Of a DNA stretch of 64,000 nucleotides, positions 31,752 through 43,590 are shown piece by piece (position 1 is the stretch's first letter; the number at the start of each line of letters is the position of its first letter). Made by a program: the position numbers and the translations under genes. The notes under the pieces are model-generated. The model worked only from the letters and a program-made list of their open reading frames with translations. It ran no database searches and had not been told where the DNA came from. Source of the DNA: Trissonchulus latispiculum (Eukaryota; Nematoda; Enoplea; Enoplida; Ironidae); assembly GCA_030248195.1 (NCBI GenBank), contig JASAND010028291.1, positions 1-64,000 of the forward strand. Reading direction: 5' to 3'.

Positions 31752-34700
31752 TCACTCTGTGGAAACAATATTTCCATCCATATCCAATGCAGTGCTGATC
31801 AGACCGTCAGAAACCACCATCCCGCTGTGACTCACGTGAACTCGCTTGACTCCTCGCTTTACGTGAGCCCGGTTCTCATCCTGAAAAATTAAATAATTTG
31901 TTTATCTTTACTATATTCTCCACAATAAAAACATCAATACGATGTAAAATCAGAAGCAGTTGGCTGCTTCTAGAAAGACAAATGTAAACATTAAGTTCGT
32001 GCAAGCAATTTATACGTTTCCACATAAGTTGCACTTATTAACCGACCAATTAAGGATGGATAATTACGTTCGCTAGAGCTCACGGTGGCCCGATTAGGCA
32101 TAACTTCTTGCTTCAGGGGATTTGAGAAAGCTTTATGGCTGATCCTAGATTACTAGCTGGCTTCTCCTCCTTTACTGGCTGTTTGCATTACTATTACAAA
32201 ACAGAGTTACCTGAACATCCATATCGACGGAAGTAGATCTAAATTGGACCGTTTCGTTCATTGGGGAAACTCGATAATGACGATGGCCAGCAGAAACCTC
32301 AACATCTCCCTTGTAATCCTGGCGAATCTGCATTCCATGAATGTTCACTGACAGACTGCTTCCTTGGTCGTATTTGGCTGCTTGAACTGGAATATTAGCT
32401 ACCGTTTCACGTAGTAACAAACAAGCTAAGATTTGCAATATTATAGGCAATGCTTTACAATTTATAAATAATTTTAGTACAAGGTACATTAAAATCGGAA
32501 TCACTTTGCATAGTGACCAGCAAGCTAAGACTAACAAGCTATTACAGGCAGCGCTTACAGTTTACAGTTCAAATGTTTGGTTTCAAAACTATTTGATTGT
32601 ATAAGGTGCATTAAAATTTTGAACAAATGCTGCGTTCCTACATAGTACATACCTAAACAGCTCCTGTCTAGCTTTCTATGTTTTTGATTCAATCCCTTCG
32701 AAACTTGGTAGACTGTCCCCGCTTGCTTTTTATCCAAAAAAAGAATATCGCGTGTTTTCATATTCTATAGTCTGAGTTATAAGTTTGAACCCATACCTGA
32801 CTAACAAAACACATATATAACATAATGTTCGCCTCAGTAAAGATATGTGAAGGGTAATGATGTACTTTTACGTATTTACACGCAATATATACGGTTAAAA
32901 TGGCACTTACCGATTTCATTGCACATGGCGATAGTCATGCCTTGATTTTTCTGATGTCGTACAGATTCACGAATCAGACTCAGAGTGTAGTCAACGTCCA
33001 GATAGGGAAATCGAAGATCCGAGGCTGAATATACCTTTATCCCTTCAACCTTTCCTCTTTCGTTGTTAGAAAGAGCATAGGCAGACATGGTGCCTTTGAT
33101 CATAAACACAATACCACGTGATCCGATCAACGATAGCTTATCAAAACCAAAATGTGAATATACAAAATCGTTTTCCTAAAAAGTGGAAAATTAGTTTTCC
33201 ATTTACAAATGTGCTTAAAATTCCTGCCAGGTATCTTGGTAGTGTGCAACTTTCTTTCATTCTGTATGATTAAAAGTGGACACGAATTTTTTCTAGCTTT
33301 ATGCGGCTGTTGCCTCGGTAGCTCAGTTGGCTGATCGATTGAAGCATTTATCATCCGGTAGTTGTGGCCGTGGGTACGAAATCAACCTGACACCCAAATT
33401 TTTGTGCTGCTAGAGTACAGCCATGCCGTTATTTGAGGGGAAAGAAAATGAAAGAAAATGAGAAATTTTCTTTAAATAAAGAAAAAGAAAATGCTCCTTG
33501 AATTTCATAACTTGATTAATGACTGCTTGCTGTGCTAAGCATAAACTATTGGCAACAACTGCTGCCCTCACCTATGCTTTGTGCACACACTTTGACCTTT
33601 AGACATCATTGTTTACGTCATTAAAGGTGACAGCTGTCCACTTTCACCCTGTGACACTGAAATTTTCTTCTTTCCCAAGAAAAAGAAAAAGAAAATGAAA
33701 GAAAATTTAAAGAAAATTTTGTCCCCTCAAATAACGGCATGGCTGTAACAATTACATCTCTAATTAGATAACGTGCCGAGAAGTTGGATGGAATCAATCA
33801 ATCAATTTTGCAATGAAGTTTTACTTTTACATGTTACGAGAATGACAGTAACTTAAATCAGTTTCACAGCTTGTTGTTTAGGAGACATTGTTAGCTGTAC
33901 CTGAAAAACGCGTCCCTTTCGATGCATGATGGCCGCCTTGTTCCCGCGCTGATTGGAAGCTGCAGACAGGTATCCCTGAACCAGGATGCGGACTGTCTTA
34001 TCCACGGTCATTTCCACAATCACATTATGACGCAGCATGATGGATATGATCCCATCCGGATCCACACAGATATACGGATGTGTGCTGTGGGATAGATGTA
34101 GCATCGAAAAGACATCCGGTGCTTTGGGTTGCTGCTGGTGCTGTTGTTGCTGTTCTAGGGTAGAAACTCCGTTCTCCGTGACTTCCCCAGCATCCGAGAC
34201 TATCATCGGAGGCGGATTTTTTAGGAGCGGCTCTCGACGACTGCGAACCGGCAGATGAACCGACTGGGTTGTGATGGAGCTGGTGGCGCTGCTCTGTTGG
34301 CTGCGAAACGGAACTGATGCAGACTTTGACGGAGATCGTGAACGCCAGTTGGATCTCCAAGGACCATCGCCACTTGCCAGATCATGACGATACCAGCCTA
34401 AAATAATTGACAGTTGAGAAGTGAGAAGTTGAGAAAATTTTGCAGCATACGAAAGAGTACATAATACATAATACCAAGAGTTTATAATAGGAAGAGTAAC
34501 ACACTCGGCTCTTCCGAATAGAATAAGCTTGCGAGATGCTCGACACATTAAGGCCGAAATCTCGGGGGGCTTCTCAGCGTGTAAACATGCTACGCTGACA
34601 TTTTCGAAAAACGGGCGTTTTCGACAAATTAAATACTATAACTTGAGCTAGGAAAGTCGTACAGGGATAATTTTTATATCATTATGTTGCGTAGAATAAG

Positions 34701-37066
34701 ATCGTTTTAACGCTATAAAAATTATATAGTTCGGCTCAGTCAATCTCTTACAAATCCGGCAATAATACATCCTTTCCACGAAAATTTTAGGAATTCCATC
34801 ATTTCTTCAAAATGCGTTACGTTGTTGCCAGATTTGTAAGAGATAGCCACAAGCGAGCTACATAATTTTTATATCGTTGAAAAGATCTCATTCTACGCAA
34901 CGTAATAATATAAAAATTGTCGCTCTACGACTTTGCTAGCTCAAGTTATTGTATTTAATTTGTCAAAAACGAATGTTTTTGAAAAAGGTCAGCGTAGCAT
35001 GTTTACACGCTGAGAAGCCCCCCGAGATTTCGGCCTTAATGTGTCGAGCATCTCGCAAGCTTATTCCATTAGGAAGAGCTGAGTGTCTTACTCTTCCTGT
35101 TATAGACTCTTGATAATACCAAGAGTACATAATAACTAAGAGTGTGACAAGCGTCGCACTCTTAGTTATTAGGCTGGGGACATCATCTGCACGATAACGG
35201 CCGACCCCCTACACAAATTAGACCCCAGTGACCCCTCCCACAAATGAGTACCTAGTACACATTTGTGTACCATCACTCGCTTGTATGTTTATGTGTTGAT
35301 GCTCGAAAGTGGCCAGCTGCTGATAGAACGTTTTTGGCTTCAACACATAAATATACAAGCGAGTGATGGTACACAAATGTGTACTAGGTACTCATTTGTG
35401 GGAGGGGTCACTGGGGTCTAATTTGTGTAGGGGGTCAGCCGTTATCGTGCAGATGATGTCCCCGGTCTTAATAGCTAAGAGTGCTACGCTTGTCACACTC
35501 TTAGTTATTATGTACTCTTGATAATACTAAAGAGTATGACCGGTGGCGCTGGCTAAGTTTATATTTTATAAACGTAACACATCCTCTGCCCGCTAGCGGC
35601 AGCCCCGCCCCCTCCCGTAAATTGTGCTAAGTGAATCAAATAAATTTCCCTATGCGTGTGTTCTAGACGCAAAATTCTCACACGTATATAGTGCTTGTGT
35701 TTTAGTGCATTGGGGTGAGTGAGCGTGCCCCGTTTGAACTGGGTACTAATTTGCGGGATGCTCACTAGGTTTCAAGTTTCGGGGGGCTCAGGTGTTAGCT
35801 AGCAGAGAATGTCTTACGCTCATAATGCCAGCTGTACTATGTGCTCTTGGTTTAAGTATAATTTGTTTTATATATAAATACTCACCTCCCCGAAGCTAAA
35901 AAGCTAATAGGGTCAAGGTGTCAGCTCTCTTGATGAATTTAATACGGTTGTGAACAAATCAACAGATTTTCTTAGCTGACAGAAGTAGGAATATTTTTCA
36001 ATACTAAATCATCAATTGAATATAGGTTCTATACTGCCATGAAGTGGCTGGATCTAGCTGGAATCATAAATACGAGCACAAATATCATGGCAACTATTCC
36101 TGCTGACCTAGATTAAATAATTAACACACGATTAAAGTAGATATGTCCTCAGATCCCTATTAATACAAACCCCACGACACTCTAACTGTGTATTGTCTAA
36201 CTGCAACACAGCCAAAATTTTACTTTTGGGATCATATTCCGTCTTTGGTTCCGTTTTGATCGGTACAGGCAGCTTGATTTCTGTATCCGATGCGTTATTC
36301 AAAATTGATTCCTTTCGACTTGGCTTCACCACCCTCCCCTTTCGGAAGGAGGCCGTTGAAATCAGAGAGGGAATTCCGGTGGATCGAATGGCGCGACCCC
36401 GACCGATCCCTAGAGGCCATCTGCTCGTGGTAACCGTCCCGTGACCGAAACCACCGGCTTTTAGCTGTTTCAGGAACCGCGGTGGTGCCCGTTGACGCTT
36501 ACGATCTGGAACTGGCTGGAAGCTCCTCCGCATTGACTTATTGTCATCCTCAGTTCCTGAACTCTCCGATTTTATCGATAACTTCTTGGCTTTATCAACC
36601 TAGTATGATTAAGTTTCAAACTGTAAAACTGAAAAAATGATTGACACATTTTATTGTTAGAATATTTAATACTGGATGGTTTGGATTTTTTGAGCTCAAC
36701 TGTTAATACACACTTAGATTTGGAAGATGAGATGTTATGTTGTGTTAAGTTCTGCAGCGAGCGAGTGTTGTGTTTGGCTGTTAGGCTATGGCCACTGCGA
36801 AGTCGTTTTATTTGATATATTTCAGTCCACTGCAGTAGATATACATTGTACTTAGATTTATTTAGATGTTTTTGGATTTACTTTCATCCGTTTCGCTCCC
36901 ATACGAATCATACATTAGTTCGTAGACTACAGTCAAAAGAATCCTCACTAATGCAAGTTTGAATTTCATAGAGTTATCTATCATGAATCAGTGCTGAACA
37001 AATTTGCAGACGATCTAAAACTTTAATTCTTACCAATTTATCCATATCCTTGTTGTGAGCGCTCAT
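31752..37066 (-). CDS. Unrecognised six-exon gene
   Basis: Minus-strand exons: 37066-37034 (start MSAHNKDMDKL), 36599-36167, 34397-33901, 33175-32911, 32386-32211 and 31880-31752 (stop). All junctions are phase-consistent, giving about 510 residues. The N-terminal third is basic and disordered-looking (RKRQRAPPRFLKQLKAG, IGRGRAIRS), with acidic SESSGTEDDN and a SUMO-consensus-like IKTEP. The middle is Ser/Arg-rich (RSNWRSRSPSKSAS) with a polyQ tract. The C-terminal half looks globular (HPYICVDPDGIISIMLRHN, GSRGIVFMIKGTMSAYALS, MQIRQDYKGDVEVSAGHRH). I recognise no domain; the basic RS-like part suggests a nuclear protein. The 36167 donor (GTATTA) was chosen because it alone keeps the frame with a usable splice site; the GTTTGT just upstream breaks it. 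Introns carry SINE-like and MITE insertions. Confidence 0.7.
33310..33395 (+). repeat. tRNA-derived SINE-like sequence
   Basis: GCCTCGGTAGCTCAGTTGG matches a pol III A box (TRGCNNAGYNGG). About 45 bp later GTGGGTACGAAATC approximates a B box. The arms do not pair into a good tRNA cloverleaf, so it reads as a tRNA-derived retroposon head lying in an intron of the minus-strand gene. Confidence 0.6.
33416..33747. mobile_element. Inverted-repeat element with GAAA-rich arms
   Basis: TACAGCCATGCCGTTATTTG and AGGGG at the left are mirrored by CCCCTCAAATAACGGCATGG and CTGTA at the right. Inner arms are GAAAGAAAATG purine runs. It abuts the SINE-like head at 33310. No target duplication is apparent. 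Confidence 0.7.
34475..35112. mobile_element. Nested foldback element with CAAGAGTTTATAA ends
   Basis: Arms begin CAAGAGTTTATAATAGGAAG and end CTTCCTGTTATAGACTCTTG. They are near-identical over about 250 bp each (for example GAAATCTCGGGGGGCTTCTC and its inverse). ATAATAC flanks both sides (34468-34474 and 35113-35119). It shares the CAAGAGT terminus and 7-bp duplication with the main family but has a different interior, so it is a second family moved by the same kind of transposase. Confidence 0.75.
35120..35520. mobile_element. MITE, CAAGAGTAC family, copy 3 (nested)
   Basis: Ends are CAAGAGTACATAATAACTAA and its inverse TTAGTTATTATGTACTCTTG. ATAATAC lies at 35113-35119 and 35521-35527. The arms are almost perfectly inverted throughout, including CATCATCTGCACGATAACGG and GACCCCAGTGACCCCTCCCA. 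Confidence 0.85.
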
Positions 37067-37253
37067 TTCAGATAGCCTGCGCTTGTTGATTTGAAGAATA
37101 TTTAATTACGGAATTGAAACTCCTGATTTGTAGCTACTACTTTAGAATAAATTTCAACTTGTGAGACGCCAAGATTGAAATTGTTGGAACAAATCTCCGA
37201 CAGATATACAGATTTACTGACTTTAATGTTGAAAGTTTTCACTAAGCATCATA

Positions 37254-38373
37254 CCGGTGTCACGGTGAAATTTTTTCCCCTAGAAATTTTTTCCCCCCGA
37301 AAAATTTCACCGGAGAAATTTTCCCCCCCGAAAAATATCCCCGGGGAAATCTTTTCCCCCCGGAAAAATATCCCCCGGAGAAATTTTTCCCGGGGGGAAA
37401 GATTTCACCGTTCAGTTGTAAATAATTTTTTAACATCTATTTTCAACTTTCCAATTAATTTATTTTTCCCGAATCGAATTTTTAATTGTTTCCGAGCGTG
37501 ATTAACAATTTTTTGTGAAGTTATTTCATAACCAGAGTTGTGACCAGATTTCTCAAAAACAACCAGAGTTGGCAACTCTGGTTGTTTTTTGAGAAATCAA
37601 TGTTGAAAACAAAATAAACGCAGTTTTATCAAAATCGTTTTTCGACCAATTCTCTAGCTTAGAGCAACGAACTCCTCCTTTTAATAGGATTTGATAAATA
37701 TTTGCGGTAAGACTGTGTGGATCGATTATAAATATATGTAGTTATAAATATAGTATATGTAGTTTTCAAAGGATATAGGATCTTAAAAGAAATAGTTCTA
37801 ATGAGTTAATAAATCCCTTGAAATTTTGGGACAAAAAATTAGTTTAACTTCAATTAGTTCAACTTAAAATTTCATTCTATATTTCCGTTTTTTAATCCGT
37901 TTGTATTTTGGAATCGAATCACCAGCCAAGAATATTACAAAACACATAGGTAAAGTAATGCTCAATTAACATGCATTAAATCTCTCATTGAACATTTCTA
38001 CATCTGTGACCATGTTGTCCCTAAAACGGAAAATTCAAGGCAAATCTATATTAATCTCAGTTTTGAGAATTTTATTATTTGTTAGGGGCGGGGCCTTCTC
38101 CTTATGTAATACCTTCTACAAAAATTGTTAATCACGCTCGGAAACAATTAAAAATTCGATTCAGGAAAAATAAATTATTGGAAAGTTGAAAACCGATGTT
38201 AAAAATTATTTACAACTGAACGGTGAAATCTTTCCCCCCGGAAAAAATTTCTCCGGGGATATTTTTCGGGGGGGGGGGGAAGGATTTTCCCCGGGATATT
38301 TTCCGGGGGGAAACATTTCTCCGGTGGAAATTTTCCGGAAAAATTCTCGGGGAAAATTTCACCGTGACACCGG
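37254..38373. mobile_element. Foldback element with poly-G/C-run arms
   Basis: The left end CCGGTGTCACGGTGAAAT is mirrored by ATTTCACCGTGACACCGG. Arms of about 260 bp (37254-37517 and about 38118-38373) contain repeated TTTTCCCCCCGAAAAAT blocks and the shared segment AATCACGCTCGGAAACAATT. No target duplication is visible. It lies upstream of the unrecognised minus-strand gene. Confidence 0.7.
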
Positions 38374-39085
38374 CAAAGAAGAAAAGTCTGTAGAAAAGTC
38401 TCTAAAAAATTTGTCTGTACTCTTTTTTTCAATTTTTGATTGGAATTGAATCTAAAATTTTGATTCGACTTTCGATTTTTGATGCGCTGAATCGCATCAA
38501 ATCCCTGTAATTCTGGTAATGGCAAAATTCAACTGCATGCAGCAAATTAAAATAATTCTGGTTGAATAATTCTTTTTGATTTTTGATTCATTTTGATTCA
38601 CGTTTTGATTCAAGGGAATAGTTTGAGCGGTCGCAAATCGCAAATCGAATCGTATATTTCTAAGTAGTAGTAGTATAACTGAACTGAATCGAATCGAAAA
38701 TAAAATCCTTGAATCAATACAACCCAGTCTGTAGTCAATGTTCAAGGGTCTTATATTATGCTGGTGCAGCACGCTCCCGTGGTGTTCGCCTGACGACGAT
38801 CGCACCCGTAGGTACTGAAATTGATTTGGAACCGGATGTTGTCATGTTATCTTCAGTCGTGGCAGGACTCCTTGATTGATATTTGTCTTCTGTCCTTGTA
38901 TTCTGTCAATTTTTGCTACCCTAATGCGTTTCGCAGCAAGGTCTACTACTTGTTAAGACATGCTTGGTTTGGAGAGGATGTGGTGATTTTGTTCCAATGG
39001 TTCTCCAACAGAGTGAAAAGTTAATATTAGGAGAATTTCTAGAGTTCCATCAATAAATAACAATAAGATGCTGAATAAGTTTCCA
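38374..39085. other. Intergenic sequence, no gene
   Basis: A/T-rich, with GATTCGA/TTTTGATTCA-type short repeats around 38450-38710. No coding feature supported. Confidence 0.45.
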
Positions 39086-39263
<178 letters not shown>

Positions 39264-39549
39264 TAAATATGAGACAGAGCGAATAAGTCACTGACTGACA
39301 TGCATAAACATCTTCTGTACTACGCATTACCTTGAAACTTCAAGAGGGCCCCATCCTAGGTAGACGTGGGAGCCAATTTAATTAATTTAATAGCCACAAA
39401 TTAAGAGTTAAGTGCCAATTTCTAATGGTACCTAGCTAACGCATGAGTAATTATAAAAATACTTTAGTTTTGGTCGGTATTATTGGTATTATTAGCCAAA
39501 TTTTAAGTCTCTAGAGATGGTGTTGCCAACAAAAGATGATGGTTTACAT

Positions 39550-40108
39550 CAGAGTTGGAAGCAGGTCGCGGATACCCGCGGATCGTGGGTACCCACGGGT
39601 TGGTCAGGTCAGTGGGTACCCGCGGGTCAGAGCGGGTCAATATTCACCTTCGTTCACACCAATTTTGGGCGAATTTTACTAGAAAATGTCTAATTTGTAA
39701 TTAAATTTTCAATTTTTCGCTAGCGTTTGATTGTTTTGTATTTACTACATTACAGTACAAGTTCGACGAGTTATGATCGTTACTATTTTGACTTGTAGCA
39801 TATAAAGAGATTTGAATTAAACTGATAAAATGGTAGAGACTTATTTAAATTTGGAAATATCTTTTTACATAAAAACTCCTGCGATAATCGCTACGCAGAT
39901 GTAAGAAATAAGCAAGAATGGACTGATCTTTTATGAAATTGTTCAAGAAAGTATATATACTTTATCTTCAAAAATTTGCCTAAATACTAGTTTCTACTGG
40001 CTAAACGAGGTCCCGGCACGTCTAAAACGTTTGTAGTAGCGGGTCGCGGGTCTAGGTCTGCTGGTCGCGGTTACCCGCGGGTCACGAAACCACGACCTAC
40101 CAACTCTG
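39550..40108. mobile_element. hAT-like MITE, decayed copy
   Basis: Ends are CAGAGTTGG and CCAACTCTG, with inner GGTCGCGGATACCCGCGG blocks like the element at 320. The 8-bp flanks GTTTACAT and GTTTAGCC agree at only five positions, so the insertion is older. Confidence 0.7.
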
Positions 40109-40683
40109 GTTTAGCCTACACCCTCCATTCCATTTGCTGTATGTTTTTTCCTATGATTAGCACAGCACACGTGACCGTACAACAAGCCATACGATATTAA
40201 TCGGTTCTCTTCACTATCTTGGGGGGGGGTGGAAATATCCAGAAATAATTCAAGAGAGAACAACGATGTATGCGGGACTATGTAACAAGGACTCAACACG
40301 CGATAAAGTAAAGCTTGAACCTTCCTTCATTTATGCATTCTATTTACATTAGAAAAACTACACAAATTGGCCATTTTGACGAAGAGGACCAAGAAACCAA
40401 CCTTCTGTGAAAAACCAACTACAGAATTCCTACCTCTTCAGTTTCAAATGGTTATACGAAGCTGATAATTAACTTCAAATCAGCACACAGGTTTCGCTTA
40501 CATATAATCATGAAACGTTACGAACGAAGACAGCTAAACAACTGATTTTATATTGATCAATTTTCTTCAAAACTCAACACCAAGTAAGCAAGATCTGATC
40601 TTCTGCAAAGAAATCCCAGTCACTTGTTCACTAGCCGACAGCTTAGAAACTGATCTCCCTTGCTTAGAATTTGCTTTTGTAAA

Positions 40684-42803
40684 ATGAGTGGTCCGTCGCA
40701 GGCTGGAGTCTGCCCAGATTCCAATCACGTTCTGGACTTCAGCAATACAGTCTGTCCTTGCGGAAGACAGGTGAAGAAACAGTGCACCAAATGTGGAACG
40801 GACTACATGATTTGGTGGGGCGCCTGCAATGTCTGCGGACAGAAAACACCTGTAGAAGGTAACTGTTTAGTAGACTAACCTCCATGGAAGAACCTGTCAC
40901 AGAAAAGCCAATACTTAAGGATAAACCTATTTGTAGAGAATACTCTTCTAGTTCGGTTTTCTTTTATCAATGATTTTCTGCAACTCAAACTTAGAGCAGT
41001 TCGTTTTAACTGTTGTTCGTTAGATCTCTGATGCATAGTTTTTCTTTATGTTGTAGTTGGCAAAAGTTTTACCTATCACCGTCGTGGCGACCTCAAGCCA
41101 GGACAGCTGGATCGAAGCGCCAGTCCAGTGAGGAAACTGATTGATTTCTGGGAAAAAGTCGGAAAGGCCGAACGTCCGGAGAGAGGAGCAAAGGGAGATC
41201 CCACATCGAAGCAAAGATTCAGCAAAGGAGGCTCGGAGCCACTCGGAGGAAAGATGGAAGGTGGTTCTGACAGAGGACGATCTCGAATAAAAAAGAGCGC
41301 AGCTGGAAAAGGAGTTATTGCAGAACCCAAAAAAGAGGGCGCAGTTCCTGGAGAAGAGAAGGCAGGCGATAAGGCTACCAAGGTTGACGGTGAGCCGAAA
41401 CCTGGTGGTAGCGAAAAGATTGGAAAAACAGAAGGCGATGAAAAAGAAAAAGCGAAGTTGAATAAGGAATCGAAATTGCTAATCGACGTTGATAAATTGA
41501 CTGCAGAGGCAGCTGAAACAGCGATTGCCAAACAGGAACAGCAGCGAAGAGCAAGCGAAGAGCTAAAAGAGAGTGCTGAAAGCGGTGCTGTAGCAAAGGC
41601 TGCCGAAGGAAAGCAGTTCACCACTACGCTGACGCTGCAGCCTAAATCTTCACAGCATCTTTCTTTGGAAGGCCAGAAAGGCGGAAGCATGACAGTGGTG
41701 AGGACATCTTCCAAGACGATGACGAAAACGATGATGTCAAAGGTGGAAATGACGACGACGATGCAGAAGATGGAATATTCTTCGATGATGAGTGCAGAAG
41801 CGCAGAGTACGGTGCAAGCGGAACTGGAAGTGGCTGGAACGATTCCACCTCCGCCGGGTCCGCCTCCACCGCCTCTTGGAAAAGGAGCGGCTCCGACGCC
41901 TCCTCCGCCACTACCGATTGAGCCACCGCCTCCGCTTCAGACATCAAAGGAAGCAGGAGTGACGTCTAAGGCTGCTGCTGGTGGGTGGTATGGCTGCAAA
42001 ATGTTTGCCAAAAGGTTTATAAAAACATAGGAACTAAACTAAACTCACTTAAGGTTTAGTCTAAAAAGGAGCAACCGCAAGAACTGCAAAGGTGACTGAA
42101 TACGCAATCAGTGCATGTTGCGTAAATTTGGTTGAGTTAGGGTGGCTTGGGCAATTTTCAACGTACAAGTTAGAGCATAAACTTGAAGTTAAACGATTAT
42201 TTTAGACAACAGCGAGCTAATTTTGCATTAATTTGTAACTTGTGCTTTTATCTGGAAAACCCTGAGCTAATTTCAACACTAATATTGCATCAAGTATATA
42301 AGGTAAACTCCTGTTGTTTATTCTATAGAACCAGGAAAATCGGATGCAGGTCCAAAGAAACCTATAAAACCAAAACCATTTCCAGAAATGCCGACGGATC
42401 CCTATGCCAAGAAAGGACCGTGCCCGATATGCTACGAGCCGGACCAGTCATGGGAATGGCAGAATTGCAACGACTGTGAGAGTAAACTTCCAAGAATGTG
42501 CGCCACTTGTAAAGGTAATGTGTTTTTCATATATATAAGCAGCCGGCCAAATAAAGCTGAGTTTAATGCACCCGTGAAAAGAAAACAGTTTGTCATGATG
42601 AAGTGGGGGAAAAACAACAGGGATTACTTTATTACAATTTAACTTTTGTTTTAAGTTTAGTTCTATCTGATGTATGTGTTATTCTTTCTGCATTTCCCGA
42701 AATTAATCGTCAACCAAGCTATATATGTACCTAAATGTTTAGGAACGATCTGGCCATGGTTCCACAAATGCAATCACTGCGGCTGGCCCAACAGATTTGA
42801 ATA
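40684..42803 (+). CDS. Protein with N- and C-terminal zinc-ribbon-like cysteine clusters and a charged, proline-rich linker
   Basis: Exons 40684-40858, 41057-41980, 42329-42514 and 42743-42803; every intron is in phase 1 and uses GT-AG. The start is AAAATGAGTGG. The N-terminus has TVCPCGRQVKKQCTKCGTDY and WGACNVCGQ (C-x-C, C-x2-C, C-x2-C pattern). The central ~290 residues are Lys/Glu/Gly-rich, with a possible coiled-coil stretch (KLTAEAAETAIAKQEQQRRA) and a polyproline segment (IPPPPGPPPPPLG), a possible SH3/EVH1 ligand. The C-terminus has GPCPICYEPDQSWEWQNCND, RMCATCKG and FHKCNHCGWPNRFE just before the stop. Both ends look like zinc-binding ribbons. I do not recognise the family; about 390 residues. 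Confidence 0.8.
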
Positions 42804-43050
42804 ACCTCAAATAAGAATGGAACCAAAATGTTGGCTTTATCTTTCTCGTTAAAAAGTGAGATGAAAATATGAACATTACAAGAAAAAAACATGGCAAGAA
42901 CAAGCGAAGTTTTCACATCATTATTTACAGTTTTTGTGTTTGGTAACTTGAACTTGAGCAAATAAGAAACAAGTGAACTTGTGCTTTACCAGAAACAAGT
43001 CCTTATACTTAAGTTTAGTTATTTTCCCAATACCCAAGTCTCGCAAAACA

Positions 43051-43384
43051 GGGCCGCGTTGCAAAAGATTCTCCTAGGCTAGGAGCGCTCCTAAGTTCAG
43101 CTTAGGTGCTCACTTAGGAGAATCGGGTTTCAAACTTCTAAACTATTTTCGCTACCTAAGCTAGGAGTGCTATGTGGCAAAAGTATCTCCTAAGTTGCCT
43201 ACGTTTAGGAGCAGCGCCAGGTTAAACTTAGGAGAAATCTTTGGTGCCAACAGATTGATCTCAAATAGGAGGACCCCAAATGTCTCTCTCCTTAAAAAGT
43301 AGATGAAACAGACTTCCTAGACCATTCCTCTTACTAAGTATCCTCCTAGGAGGGCACATAGCAGAATCTTTTGCAACGCGGCCC
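43051..43384. mobile_element. Short inverted-repeat element
   Basis: GGGCCGCGTTGCAAAAGATT is mirrored by AATCTTTTGCAACGCGGCCC. The interior holds several CTCCTAAG/CTTAGGAG words. It is 334 bp with no clear target duplication, between the convergent ends of the zinc-ribbon gene and the lactonase gene. Confidence 0.75.
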
Positions 43385-43458
43385 AGGTTTGTAATAGCTC
43401 ACCTAAATTAGACTTTGTCAAATTGCCTGAATGCACATAAACTATATATAAGGCGTAG

Positions 43459-43464
43459 TTTATT
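43459..43464 (-). promoter_or_regulatory. Polyadenylation signal AATAAA, lactonase gene
   Basis: TTTATT on the + strand, about 130 bp past the lactonase stop. Confidence 0.4.
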
Positions 43465-43590
43465 TAATATTGAGCTAAAACAATCACAAATTGATTAATA
43501 AAAAGAGTGAAATACCCATAATAATTACCTAAATCTTAATTCTCAAAATAAAAACTAGAAGAGTCAACAAAGTATAAACACAGCGTTCTG

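Larger units (their letters stand above)
34451..35849. mobile_element. Older CAAGAGTAC-family MITE split by two nested insertions
   Basis: The left fragment AAAGAGTACATAATAC (34452-34467) and the right fragment starting TAAAGAGTATGACCGGTGGC at 35528 restore the family's usual order once the two inner elements are removed. The right fragment runs to GTGCTCTTG at 35849 and carries ACACATCCTCTGCCCGCTA. Its own outer target duplication is no longer recognisable. Confidence 0.65.

Noticed and set aside
33310..33395. Functional tRNA gene
   Set aside because: The A-box is good but the B box is imperfect and no closed cloverleaf can be drawn.
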